In this document: piece after piece, positions 51,435 to 60,439 of the stretch | Position numbering within the stretch: position 1 is the stretch's first letter | Layout: every line of letters begins with the position of its first letter | Origin: Delta-02 sp964513565 | GTDB taxonomy: Bacteria; Desulfobacterota; Syntrophorhabdia; Syntrophorhabdales; Syntrophorhabdaceae | NCBI GenBank assembly: GCA_964513565.1 | Contig: CAZENE010000015.1 | Span: forward strand, 9,752 to 73,751 | Length of the DNA stretch: 64,000 nt | Reading direction: 5' to 3' | Notes under the pieces: model-generated | What the model saw: only the letters and a program-made list of their open reading frames with translations | Databases searched by the model: none | Told to the model about the DNA's origin: nothing | Program-made: the position numbers and the translations under genes

Positions 51435-52451
51435 TTAAAGATATTTCTTTATCAGCGACTCCGCTATCTGGACTGCGTTCAATGCGGCGCCTTTTCTGAT
51501 GTTGTCAGATACGACCCACATGTTCAGGCCGTACTTGACGGTTTCATCCGCCCTGATGCGGCCGACGTATGTGTCATCTTTTCCCGCGGCTTCCAATGCG
51601 AGCGGGTAAAGGTTTTTCGAAGGATTGTCGACGAGCTTGACGCCCGGGGCTTTTTTCAAAAGCTTACGTGCCATGTCCGGGGTCATTTCGCGCTCGAACT
51701 CGATGTTCACGGATTCGGAATGGCTGTAGAATACCGGGACCCTGACAGTGGTCGCCGTTACGGCAATTGAATCGTCTTCCATTATCTTTTTCGTCTCGTT
51801 GACCATTTTCATTTCTTCTTTAGTGTACCCGCTGTCGAGGAAACTGTCGATATGCGGAAGGACGTTGAAGGCGATCTGATGGGGATACACCTTTTTTTCG
51901 ATCGGCTTCATATTGTATATTGCGAGCACCTGGTCTTCGAGTTCCCGTATGGCCTTCTGGCCCGTTCCCGATACGGCCTGATATGTGGATACAACGATCC
52001 TCTTGATCTTCGCCGCATCATGCAGGGGTTTCAAAGCCACGACCATCTGGATGGTCGAGCAGTTGGGGTTGGCGATGATGCCCCTTTTCGTATGGAGCGC
52101 GATTGCGTGCTCGTTCACTTCGGGAACAACGAGGGGAACGTCGGGTTCCATCCTGAAAGCGCTGGTGTTATCTATGACGACGCACCCGCTTGCGGCGGCT
52201 ATCGGGGCAAATTTAAGGCTTACCGAACCACCGGGTGAAAAAAGTCCGATATCAATGTCCTTGAATGAATCCTCCTTCAGCTCCTCTACGTTTACGTCCT
52301 GTCCGTGAAAGCTCATAGTCTTTCCCACGCTCCGCGAGGAAGCGAGAAGTGTCAGACTTTTGACCGGAAAATTCCGTTCCTCGAGGACTTTGACCATTTC
52401 ATTCCCGACGGCCCCTGTGGCCCCGGCTACCGCTACGTTGTACTGTTTCAT
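51435..52451 (-). CDS. asd: Aspartate-semialdehyde dehydrogenase
   Basis: A 338-residue NADP-dependent enzyme making aspartate semialdehyde from aspartyl phosphate (Lys/Thr/Met and cell-wall precursors). NADP motif AGATGAVGNEM, active-site Cys in NPNCSTIQM, and 'YPHQIAFNVLPHIDSFLD' are seen. Last gene of leuA-leuC-leuD-asd, one base after leuD. SD GAGGG lies before the ATG. The close junction indicates co-transcription of leucine and aspartate-family genes. Confidence 0.95.
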   Translation of the reverse strand: MKQYNVAVAGATGAVGNEMVKVLEERNFPVKSLTLLASSRSVGKTMSFHGQDVNVEELKEDSFKDIDIGLFSPGGSVSLKFAPIAAASGCVVIDNTSAFRMEPDVPLVVPEVNEHAIALHTKRGIIANPNCSTIQMVVALKPLHDAAKIKRIVVSTYQAVSGTGQKAIRELEDQVLAIYNMKPIEKKVYPHQIAFNVLPHIDSFLDSGYTKEEMKMVNETKKIMEDDSIAVTATTVRVPVFYSHSESVNIEFEREMTPDMARKLLKKAPGVKLVDNPSKNLYPLALEAAGKDDTYVGRIRADETVKYGLNMWVVSDNIRKGAALNAVQIAESLIKKYL

Positions 52452-52452
52452 T

Positions 52453-52938
52453 TTAGCCCTCCAGCTTTTTCTTGAGATGGTTTATCAATCCGCCCTCATC
52501 GATCAGTTCCACCATGAAAGGGGGGATAGGTTTGGCATGAATTTCTTTTCCTCCGCAACAAATAATGCCCTGGGAGATATCGACTTCGATCTCTTCACCA
52601 TCTTCCACGAGATCGTAAATGTCTGCTTCGAGAAGCGCGAGGCCCTTGTTGAAGGCATTGCGATAGAATATGCGCGCGAATGTCTTTGCAATAATGAGCG
52701 AGATCCCAAGCCCCGTAATGGCGAGCGGTGCATGTTCGCGGGAAGAACCGCACCCGAAATTTGTTCCGGACACGATTATATCGCCGGGCCTCACCTTTTT
52801 CGGGAAATCAGGCGCAAGCGGTTCCATGCAATGCTGGCTTAACACTTTGGGATCCGTATGGGCAAGGTACTGAGCTGGTATTATTATATCGGTATCGATA
52901 TTATCGCCGAATTTCCAGATCCTTCCTTTGAGTTTCAT
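52453..52938 (-). CDS. leuD: 3-isopropylmalate dehydratase small subunit
   Basis: A 161-residue swivel-domain subunit: GDNIDTDIIIPAQYL at the start, 'SGTNFGCGSSREHAPLAITG' in the centre. This short LeuD type (about 160 residues) matches archaeal-like isopropylmalate isomerases, as does its LeuC partner. Together they isomerise 2- to 3-isopropylmalate. It overlaps leuC by 4 bp (ATGA); SD GAGGTAAT. Confidence 0.95.
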   Translation of the reverse strand: MKLKGRIWKFGDNIDTDIIIPAQYLAHTDPKVLSQHCMEPLAPDFPKKVRPGDIIVSGTNFGCGSSREHAPLAITGLGISLIIAKTFARIFYRNAFNKGLALLEADIYDLVEDGEEIEVDISQGIICCGGKEIHAKPIPPFMVELIDEGGLINHLKKKLEG

Positions 52939-54197
52939 ATTACCTCCTCGGGACGCGTGATCCTCCCTTTGATCGCGGTTGCCGCCGCTACGGCCGGACC
53001 CGCGAGATACACCTCACTCTCCGGGTGTCCCATCCTTCCGATAAAATTCCTGTTCGTTGTGGCAACAGCCTTCTCTCCCCGCGCCAGGATTCCCATATGG
53101 CCCCCGAGGCAAGGTCCGCATGTCGGAGGGGAAATGATGCATCCCGCGTCGAGGAATACCTGAAAATATCCCCGGCGCATTGCCTCGCCGTAGATGGCAG
53201 GCGTTGCCGGGATAATAATGCATCGCGTATACTTCGCAACGCGATTTCCTTTCAGGATCTCGGCCGCCATTTCGAGGTCTTCCAATCTGCCGTTCGTACA
53301 CGACCCGATGACAACCTGATCGATCTCCACATGTCCGAGCTCGCCCGCATCTTTTGCATTCGACGGGAGTGAAGGGCACGCGACAGTGAAGCCCACCCGG
53401 GCAACATCGATCTCATAGACCTGCTTATACCGTGCATCGGCATCGCTTTCGTAAACCGTGTACGGCCTTGTTGCATGTTCCTTCATAAAGGCGATCGTCT
53501 TGTCGTCAACATGAAAGATACCGTTCTTTCCGCCGGCTTCAATGGCCATATTCGCGATAGCGAATCGTGAATCCATGGACAGCGAGTCTATCGCGTCGCC
53601 CGAGTATTCCATCGTGCCGTACAGTGCGCCGTCAACGCCGATCATGCCCAGGATGTGGAGTATCAATTCCTTGCCGGTGACCCATTTCTGCCATTTCCCG
53701 TAGCAGTGGAATTTGATGCTCTCCGGCACCTTGAACCAGATGCGGCCCATGACCATCCCGTATGTGATGTCGGTTGAGCCCATGCCGGTCGAAAATGCAC
53801 CGAGGGCGCCGTAGGTGCATGTATGGCTGTCGGCCCCTATGACGACATCGCCTGCCACGACGAGCCCTTTTTCGGGAAGCAGTGCATGTTCGATCCCGCA
53901 CTCGCCGCCTTCGAAGAAGTTGACTATTTCATATTTTTTTGAGAATTCGCGGATCTTCTTACAGTTCTCCGCGGAGAGGATATCTTTGTTCGGCGTGAAA
54001 TGATCAAGTACGAAGACGACCTTATTAGGGTCGAAAACCTTCTTTGCACCGACCTTTTCGAACTCTTCGAGGGACAACGGCGCCGTTATATCGTTCGCCA
54101 TGGCGAGGTCTATCCGGCAATCGACGATCTCGCCGGGCTCAACATAATCCTTATCGGCATGCGCTGCCAGTATCTTTTCAGTGATTGTCATTCCCAT
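52935..54197 (-). CDS. leuC: 3-isopropylmalate dehydratase large subunit
   Basis: A 420-residue aconitase-family subunit carrying the [4Fe-4S] cluster. Cluster cysteines lie in IGSCTNGRLEDL and CGPCLGG. Other motifs are FVLDHFTPNKD and 'VIGADSHTCTYGALGAFSTG'. The length is that of the type II (archaeal-like, about 420 residues) LeuC. Start ATG 54197 with GGGAG 6 bp upstream; a second ATG at 54191 makes an ATGA with the leuA stop and is an alternative. Confidence 0.95.
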   Translation of the reverse strand: MGMTITEKILAAHADKDYVEPGEIVDCRIDLAMANDITAPLSLEEFEKVGAKKVFDPNKVVFVLDHFTPNKDILSAENCKKIREFSKKYEIVNFFEGGECGIEHALLPEKGLVVAGDVVIGADSHTCTYGALGAFSTGMGSTDITYGMVMGRIWFKVPESIKFHCYGKWQKWVTGKELILHILGMIGVDGALYGTMEYSGDAIDSLSMDSRFAIANMAIEAGGKNGIFHVDDKTIAFMKEHATRPYTVYESDADARYKQVYEIDVARVGFTVACPSLPSNAKDAGELGHVEIDQVVIGSCTNGRLEDLEMAAEILKGNRVAKYTRCIIIPATPAIYGEAMRRGYFQVFLDAGCIISPPTCGPCLGGHMGILARGEKAVATTNRNFIGRMGHPESEVYLAGPAVAAATAIKGRITRPEEVI

Positions 54198-55729
54198 ATC
54201 TTCTCCCCTTGCATCCTTTTCGACTTTACATACTCCAGGCGGTTGAGCGCGTTTATGTATGCCTTTGCGCTCGCCACGATTATATCGGTGTCCGCCCCCT
54301 TTCCGATAGCTTTGAGGCCCTTTTCCGACAATTTGACGAAGACCTCGCCCTGGGCGTCGGTATCCTTCGTGATCGAGTTCACGGAAAATTTTTCGAGCTG
54401 GCTCGTCGTTTTAACCAGTTTCTTGATGACCTTGAATGCTGCATCGACCGGGCCGTCGCCGACGCCGACATCCTGGACGATGTTCCCTTCGATATCCAGT
54501 TTGACGGTCGCGGTCGGCACGATACTGTTCCCGCAGCTGACACTCAGGTAGACCAATTTGCATCGTTCGGCCATTTTGTATATTTCATCCATGATGATCA
54601 TCTCGATGTCCTCATCATAGACATTTTTCTTCATATCGGAGAGCGTCTTGAAGCGTTTGAACGCCTGGTTAAGTTCCTTGTCGTCGAGACTGTAGCCGAG
54701 ATTCTCGATGCGGTCCCTGAAGGCATGCCTGCCGGAATGCTTTCCCAGGACCAGGGAGCTTTTCGCGATTCCGACGGACTGGGGCGTCATGATCTCATAC
54801 GTGAGCTTTGCCTTCAGAAGGCCGTCCTGGTGGATACCCGACTCGTGGGCGAACGCGTTGGCGCCGACGATCGCTTTGTTGGGCTGCACCGGCACGCCTG
54901 TTATCGATGTGATCAGCCTGCTGGTCGGAAATATTTTCTCCGACACTATTCCTGTCTCCGCATCGAATTGGGTTTTGCGGGTCTTCAATATCATCGCGAT
55001 CTCTTCGAGCGATGCATTGCCTGCGCGCTCGCCGATCCCGTTGATGGTGCATTCGACCTGGCGGGCCCCGTTATGGATAGCCGCGATGGAATTGGCGACC
55101 GCAAGGCCCAGATCATTGTGGCAGTGTACGCTGATGACGGCCTTGTCAATATTGGGGACGTTCTTCCTGATGTAGCTTATGAGTTCGCCGAATTCATGGG
55201 GAACGCTGTACCCGACCGTGTCGGGGATATTCACGGTTGTCGCGCCCGCGTCGATGACCGCCTTAACGACCGCACAGAGGTAATCCCAGTCGCTGCGCGT
55301 GGCATCCATGGCGGAAAACTCGACATTATCGGTGTATCTTTTGGCCCGTTTTGTCGCCTCGACGGCGATGGCAAGAACCTCGTCGCGCGTCTTTTTGAAT
55401 TGATGCTTCAGATGTATGTCCGATGTCGAAATGAATGTATGGATGCGGGGATGGGCCGCAACCTTGATGGCCTCCCATGCCCTGTCGATGTCTTCATCGT
55501 TTGCTCGCGCAAGACCGGCAATCTGGCAGTCTTTTATGAGTTTTGCGATCTGCCGCACCGCATCGAAGTCCCCTTCGGAAGCAATGGGGAAACCAGCTTC
55601 AATGATATCTACACCGAGGAGCTCGAGCTGCCGGGCCACCCTGAGCTTTTCTTGAGTGTTCATGGTATTGCCGGGCGATTGCTCGCCATCGCGCAATGTC
55701 GTGTCGAAAATAAATACGTGTTCTGACAT
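54188..55729 (-). CDS. leuA: 2-isopropylmalate synthase
   Basis: A 513-residue enzyme condensing acetyl-CoA and 2-oxoisovalerate, the first step of leucine synthesis. The TIM-barrel start is FDTTLRDGEQSPGNT, with 'SVHCHNDLGLAVANSIAAIH' and 'GIGERAGNASLEEIAM'. The C-terminal LeuA regulatory domain (about 395-500) is present, so leucine feedback is likely. SD AGGAG precedes the ATG. First gene of leuA-leuC-leuD-asd. leuB (isopropylmalate dehydrogenase), often between leuD and asd in related genomes, is not here. Confidence 0.95.
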   Translation of the reverse strand: MSEHVFIFDTTLRDGEQSPGNTMNTQEKLRVARQLELLGVDIIEAGFPIASEGDFDAVRQIAKLIKDCQIAGLARANDEDIDRAWEAIKVAAHPRIHTFISTSDIHLKHQFKKTRDEVLAIAVEATKRAKRYTDNVEFSAMDATRSDWDYLCAVVKAVIDAGATTVNIPDTVGYSVPHEFGELISYIRKNVPNIDKAVISVHCHNDLGLAVANSIAAIHNGARQVECTINGIGERAGNASLEEIAMILKTRKTQFDAETGIVSEKIFPTSRLITSITGVPVQPNKAIVGANAFAHESGIHQDGLLKAKLTYEIMTPQSVGIAKSSLVLGKHSGRHAFRDRIENLGYSLDDKELNQAFKRFKTLSDMKKNVYDEDIEMIIMDEIYKMAERCKLVYLSVSCGNSIVPTATVKLDIEGNIVQDVGVGDGPVDAAFKVIKKLVKTTSQLEKFSVNSITKDTDAQGEVFVKLSEKGLKAIGKGADTDIIVASAKAYINALNRLEYVKSKRMQGEKIWE

Positions 55730-55854
55730 GCTCTTGACTCCTCCTTTTTTATTTTCCCGTTGCCGCAGGGCAGCGGGTGATGCTTATTCTTATCGGGTCG
55801 AGGTGGTGGAAGACTGTTTTTAGATTCTTTAGCTCCCCGACCCTTTTACCCTCT

Positions 55855-56916
55855 TTAAGCGAGGCGGACCAGGGGACGCGTGGTGGTCTTCTTAAGAAGA
55901 AGCTCCATCAATGTATCCTCATCCTCGATCCGGGCTTCGATAGAAAGATAAAAGAGGTTGTCCGGAAGTTCCATATCGAGGAGTTTAACCGCATCCTTTT
56001 CGGTTGTAACGATACATTCGACATCGCTGATAGATTCGATCTTTTTGATATCCTTTTGCGTGTACCTGTAATGATCGGGAAAGGACGTTTCATACACTGT
56101 AGTTGCGCCTATCTGCCGCAGCAATTGAAAGAAGGATTCGTTATCGCCGAGGCCGGAAAATGCCGCGATCTTTTTGTTCTTCAGATAATTGTAATGAGCG
56201 ATGACGTTGTGCTTCACATTATAAAGATGCACCGGATGATGACGGACCTGGAACCGGGGTATGCCCCGGGTAAAATATATGGTTGCTCTGTCGGGCTCCG
56301 CCTTGCTGACAAGTATGGCATCGCAAGCCCTTACCCGGGAAATGGGGTCGCGGTATGGCCCCAGGGGGAAGAGCTCCTGCTTTGCCAGTGATTCCCTGCC
56401 GTTCAGGATAAGGATATCCACGTCTTTTTTGATATCCCTCACCTGGAAGCCGTCGTCGAGGATAGCTAGGTCGATCTTGCATCGGTCTATCCCGCATTCT
56501 ATCGCCGCCAGGCGGTCTTTTCCCACTATAACGGGGATGCGGGTCCTCTTGGCGAGCATGTAAGCCTCGTCTCCGGCCGTTTTTGCCGAATCGTTCTTAA
56601 GATCGACGGGGAAAGTTCCTGTCTTTGAACGCAGATATCCCCGCGTTATGATACCGGGGTGAAAGCCTTTATCCTTGAATTTGCGCGACAGGCGCTCGAC
56701 GACCGGTGTTTTCCCCGTTCCGCCTAGGGTGATGTTTCCGACACTAATAACAGGTATGGGCGAGTCCTGTGTCTTCATTATTCCCGTCTTATACATATAT
56801 TCCCTGGCCATGAGCGCGATCTGATACATAAAAGAAAGGCAGGCGAGAGGAATATAAAGGAACAGTCGAGCACTTTTTGCTTCACCGCTCCAGATTCTGA
56901 CTATGACATCCCGCAT
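55855..56916 (-). CDS. lpxK: Tetraacyldisaccharide 4'-kinase
   Basis: A 353-residue inner-membrane lipid A kinase that phosphorylates the 4' position of the lipid A disaccharide. P-loop GGTGKTPVVERL (about residues 64-75) and the family block 'IITRGYLRSKTGTFPVDLKN', 'DLAILDDGFQVRDIKKDVDI' are present. An N-terminal hydrophobic segment anchors it. ATG 56916 is preferred; an in-frame TTG lies two codons upstream. No strong SD. This gene shows the organism makes LPS. The 125-bp gap to leuA shows no feature. Confidence 0.92.
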   Translation of the reverse strand: MRDVIVRIWSGEAKSARLFLYIPLACLSFMYQIALMAREYMYKTGIMKTQDSPIPVISVGNITLGGTGKTPVVERLSRKFKDKGFHPGIITRGYLRSKTGTFPVDLKNDSAKTAGDEAYMLAKRTRIPVIVGKDRLAAIECGIDRCKIDLAILDDGFQVRDIKKDVDILILNGRESLAKQELFPLGPYRDPISRVRACDAILVSKAEPDRATIYFTRGIPRFQVRHHPVHLYNVKHNVIAHYNYLKNKKIAAFSGLGDNESFFQLLRQIGATTVYETSFPDHYRYTQKDIKKIESISDVECIVTTEKDAVKLLDMELPDNLFYLSIEARIEDEDTLMELLLKKTTTRPLVRLA

Positions 56917-57054
56917 AGACAAGTGAAACTTATATCAGAAATATGTAGGAAAAGCAATTGTTTAGACAGTTCCAGCCGTTTTGCAGTGCACGATGTGGCG
57001 GGCATATTTTTCAGTCCGTGTTGTCGCGCATGCCACGGAGAATGGAGAACATTT

Positions 57055-57402
57055 TTATTTCTCTATATGGAAAAGCGGTGCCTGTATATATATCGAGCGG
57101 CAGGTGGGGCATTTGCCGGGTTTTGTGAGGCGGTCCCGCTTCTTGAAGACGAAGCCGCATTGCCTGCAGGAGGCGCTTATCACATCGACGTGCTTGCCGC
57201 CTTTGCTTAAGGTCCTCTGGAGATGTTCAAGATGGCCGCACACGTCTTTTTCCGGTATCTTAATTATCTGCGAGAGCTCCTTCGCCGAATACGTCCCTTC
57301 TTCAAGAAGCGCCGCAATGTATTGCCGGATCGTCTCATACCTTTCCACGGGCTCCGGACCCTGCACAGCCTTGCGTTTCCCGACCTTTCCGTACTCTTTC
57401 AT
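57055..57402 (-). CDS. Predicted transcriptional regulator, HTH plus Zn ribbon (COG3357-like)
   Basis: A 115-residue protein: a winged-helix-like N-terminal region ('ETIRQYIAALLEEGTYSAKE', 'LSQIIKIPEKDVCGHLEHLQ') and a C-terminal zinc ribbon with CRQC (about residues 79-82) and CPTC (about 98-101). This layout is that of small predicted regulators best known in archaea and found in some anaerobic bacteria. ATG 57402 has AAAGG upstream; a TTG eight codons earlier is less likely. It lies about 40 bp after the acyl-CoA ligase gene on the same strand. Confidence 0.75.
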   Translation of the reverse strand: MKEYGKVGKRKAVQGPEPVERYETIRQYIAALLEEGTYSAKELSQIIKIPEKDVCGHLEHLQRTLSKGGKHVDVISASCRQCGFVFKKRDRLTKPGKCPTCRSIYIQAPLFHIEK

Positions 57403-57440
57403 GATCGATGCCTTTGCCTGAACCAAAACCCTGTAAAGGC

Positions 57441-60113
57441 CTATTTCAATGCCAGGGCCACGTGGGATATGCCGTCGGGTTCCCGGGTGATCTTGAATCC
57501 CAGCTTCTCCACGACGGACAGCATCTTGTCGTTCTCGGACAGTACGCTCCCGTAGATTTCGTCGAGCCCTTTATCCTGGGCCAGGCCGATGAGAACATCG
57601 ACCAATTTGTAACCGAGCCCTTTTCCCTGAAAGTCATCATGAACGACTATGGCATACTCGGCCTTCCTGCCGTCGGAGTCCACGATAAGCCTGCTGATGC
57701 CGATGATCCTTCTTTTGCCGTTCACATATGTTTCCGCTACCATCGCCATCTCGCGGTCATAGTCGATATTGCAGAACCTCATGAGCATCTCGTGAGATAT
57801 GTCCTTGATAATGGAAAAGAACCTGACCCTGAGCGATTCCTTTGAAAGGGTGGAGAGCATTTCATATTCGAGGGGCTCATCTTCCGGTTTTATGGGCCTC
57901 AGTACAATGTCGGTGCCGTCCCGAAGGCGCCAGTTCATGACGTAGCGGGCCGGGTAGGGCGTTATGATCAGGTGCGGGTAAAGCACCTTGTGGTCGACCT
58001 GATCGAGATCAAGGATGATACGGGCATCGAGGGCGTATGCATTGCCGTCGGCAATAACGACCGGATTGATGTCAATTTCGCCTATCTCCGGGAAATCCAC
58101 GATCATGTTCGAGAAGTTCACGATCAGTTCCTCGAGTCCTTGCATATGCGCGGGGCGCTTGCCCCGGAAACCTTTAAGGACCTGGTATATCTTCGTCTCC
58201 TGCATGAGGCGGCGGGCAAGGATCTGGTTCAATGGAGGCAGTCCGATGCTGACATCCTTGAATATCTCAGTCCCGATGCCTCCCATGCCGAACAGGATGA
58301 TGGTGCCGAAGTCGTTGTCTTTTTTCGCCCCGACGATAAGCTCGTAGTCGATATTCTCGATCATTCTCTGGACCGATATCCCCGTTATAGAGGCATCCGG
58401 CGCTTTAAGTTTGACAACCCGCATTATTTCTATGTATGCCTCGGCGAGTTCATACCGGTTGCGTATACCCGTTTTTATTCCTCCGACATCGGTTTTGTGC
58501 GTTATATCCGGGGAGACGATCTTGAGGACAACAGGATAGCCCATCTCCTCGGCAATGCGTATGGCTTCTTCGTTGCTCCTTGCCAGTGACGGCATTGTTA
58601 CGCTTATGCCGTAGGTCAAAAGGAATTGTTTGGACTCCGCTTCTGTAAGGAGGGTCCGCTTCTCATTCGAGACCCGCCTGATAAAGGCCTTGAGGTGGTT
58701 TTTTGCCGGTCCCTCGGCCAGTCCCAATTCCGCCGGTGTTTCATAAAGAAGAGCGAGGTTCCGCCGGTACTGGTACATGTGGAGGTATGTCCGGACCGCA
58801 TCCTCGGGGTTGTCGTATGTCGGTATATTGTTCGGGATCAGCACTGCCCTGCCGCTCTCGACACAGTCGCCTCCCACCCATGCGGTTATGATCGGTTTCG
58901 CCGATTCCTTTGCCAGGGCGACGACAGTGTGTGCCAGGATATCCGGCTTCAGGACAGCCTGAGGGGAATATATTACAAGTATGCCGTCAATGTTGGGGTC
59001 GGCGAGGCAGGCTTTGATCGCCGATTCATAGCGTTCGTTGTTGGCATCTCCCAGAACGTCTATCGGGTTTGCCTTGCTCCAATAAGCGGGCAGAGACGCA
59101 TTCAGCTTTTCCCGGGTTTCTTCGGAAAGTTCAGCGAGCCTTCCCCCGAGTGATATGAGGGTGTCGGTTGCCATTACCCCGAACCCGCCCGCGTTTGTCA
59201 CAATGGCGAGCCTGCCTCCGCGTGGGAGGTATTTTGAATCGAGGACCGCGGCCGCGTTGAACAGGTCGGAGAATTCGGCGACGCGTATGACGCCGGCCCT
59301 TTTGAAAGCCGCATCATAGACCTGATCGTCACCCGCCATAGACCCTGTGTGCGACAGTGCGGCTTGCGCGCTCTCAGTAAATCTCCCCGGTTTTACGATA
59401 ACAATGGGTTTTGTTCGGGCGAAACCCCTCGCGGAACTCATGAACCGCTTCGCGTTTCCTATCCCCTCCATGTAGAGCATAATGCTTCGCGTCTTGTAAT
59501 CCTCGCCGAGATAATCGATGAGGTCCGCAAAGTCGACATCGATCATCGAACCCAGCGAAGTAAACATGCTGAACCCAATATGCATACACACCGCCCAGTC
59601 GAGGATCGCGCTGCCCAGTGCGCCGCTCTGGGATATAAAGGCAACGTTTCCCGTTTCGGGGCTTGATTTAAGGAATGACGTATTGAGGTTTACCGTGGGA
59701 CGGACGACGCCGATGCAGTTCGGGCCAATGATCCTCATGCCGTATCTCCGTCGGATCTCTTTTATACGGTCCTCGAGCTCCTGCCCGACTTCCCCCGCCT
59801 CCTTGAAACCGGCCGATATTATAATGATCCCTGCGACCCCGGCCTCGCCGCATTCCTCGACCAGGTCCGGCACGGTCGAAGCCGGCGTTGCAATGACCGC
59901 CAGGTCAACTTCCGGGCCGACCGATCCAACGGCGGGAAAACATTCCCGGCCGAAGAGAACATCCCGATTCGGATTGATGGGAAATATCTTCCTGTCTCCC
60001 GACTCTATCAGGTTCTCCATAATGGACCTGCCGACCGAATCGGTGACCTCGCTTGCCCCGATAAGGGCAATAGTCTTTGGATTGAAAAGCGCGTTCAAAT
60101 CCCCGGGTCTCAT
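57441..60113 (-). CDS. ADP-forming acyl-CoA ligase fused to GNAT acetyltransferase
   Basis: An 890-residue multidomain protein. A CoA-binding domain (about 5-100, 'TIALIGASEVTDSVGRSIME') and two succinyl-CoA-ligase-like domains (about 150-450, with the phospho-His in ALSHTGSMAGDD) come first. An ATP-grasp domain (about 480-700, 'EEMGYPVVLKIVSPDITHKT') follows, then a GNAT domain (about 730-885, 'VVHDDFQGKGLGYKLVDVLI'). Ligase parts resemble acetate-CoA ligase (ADP-forming), which makes ATP from acyl-CoA in anaerobes. The same architecture is also known as protein lysine acetyltransferase (Pat). ATG 60113 has GGGAGG 5 bp upstream. Which activity dominates is not decided. Confidence 0.9.
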   Translation of the reverse strand: MRPGDLNALFNPKTIALIGASEVTDSVGRSIMENLIESGDRKIFPINPNRDVLFGRECFPAVGSVGPEVDLAVIATPASTVPDLVEECGEAGVAGIIIISAGFKEAGEVGQELEDRIKEIRRRYGMRIIGPNCIGVVRPTVNLNTSFLKSSPETGNVAFISQSGALGSAILDWAVCMHIGFSMFTSLGSMIDVDFADLIDYLGEDYKTRSIMLYMEGIGNAKRFMSSARGFARTKPIVIVKPGRFTESAQAALSHTGSMAGDDQVYDAAFKRAGVIRVAEFSDLFNAAAVLDSKYLPRGGRLAIVTNAGGFGVMATDTLISLGGRLAELSEETREKLNASLPAYWSKANPIDVLGDANNERYESAIKACLADPNIDGILVIYSPQAVLKPDILAHTVVALAKESAKPIITAWVGGDCVESGRAVLIPNNIPTYDNPEDAVRTYLHMYQYRRNLALLYETPAELGLAEGPAKNHLKAFIRRVSNEKRTLLTEAESKQFLLTYGISVTMPSLARSNEEAIRIAEEMGYPVVLKIVSPDITHKTDVGGIKTGIRNRYELAEAYIEIMRVVKLKAPDASITGISVQRMIENIDYELIVGAKKDNDFGTIILFGMGGIGTEIFKDVSIGLPPLNQILARRLMQETKIYQVLKGFRGKRPAHMQGLEELIVNFSNMIVDFPEIGEIDINPVVIADGNAYALDARIILDLDQVDHKVLYPHLIITPYPARYVMNWRLRDGTDIVLRPIKPEDEPLEYEMLSTLSKESLRVRFFSIIKDISHEMLMRFCNIDYDREMAMVAETYVNGKRRIIGISRLIVDSDGRKAEYAIVVHDDFQGKGLGYKLVDVLIGLAQDKGLDEIYGSVLSENDKMLSVVEKLGFKITREPDGISHVALALK

Positions 60114-60439
60114 CTGCACCTCCCCTATGCCCGCCTGGTAAGCCTATTATATTCAGATAATAATGCTTCAAGCAATCGGGAGCAAGAAAGGAACGTTTCT
60201 AAAAGCCGGAAAGAGCGTTCTAAAGATAGGGTTCTACGTTATACATATTCTGCGGTATCGGTTCGTATATAGCATAAATGGAAAAGGCATAGATTCTTGC
60301 CTTCACGGGAACGACTGGGGGAGGGAATGACTGCGAGGAGGCGCCGGAATGACTACTAAATTATAACTGTGCCACAGCCTCTTCGCAGAATGATGGTAAT
60401 GCGTAGAGTATTTCTTGAACGTGGAACGTGGAACTTTTT
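60114..60439. other. Intergenic region without recognised gene
   Basis: 326 bp between the acyl-CoA ligase start and the methyltransferase end. It has a short CGTGGAA/CGTGGAA heptamer pair at 60420-60433, close after the methyltransferase stop, and GGAATGAC words typical of REP debris. No convincing promoter or coding sequence was seen. Confidence 0.5.

Noticed and set aside
54185..55726. A 513-codon open frame on the plus strand opposite leuA
   Set aside because: It mirrors leuA over its full length, has no SD and no recognisable domain. It is a by-product of leuA's codon bias.
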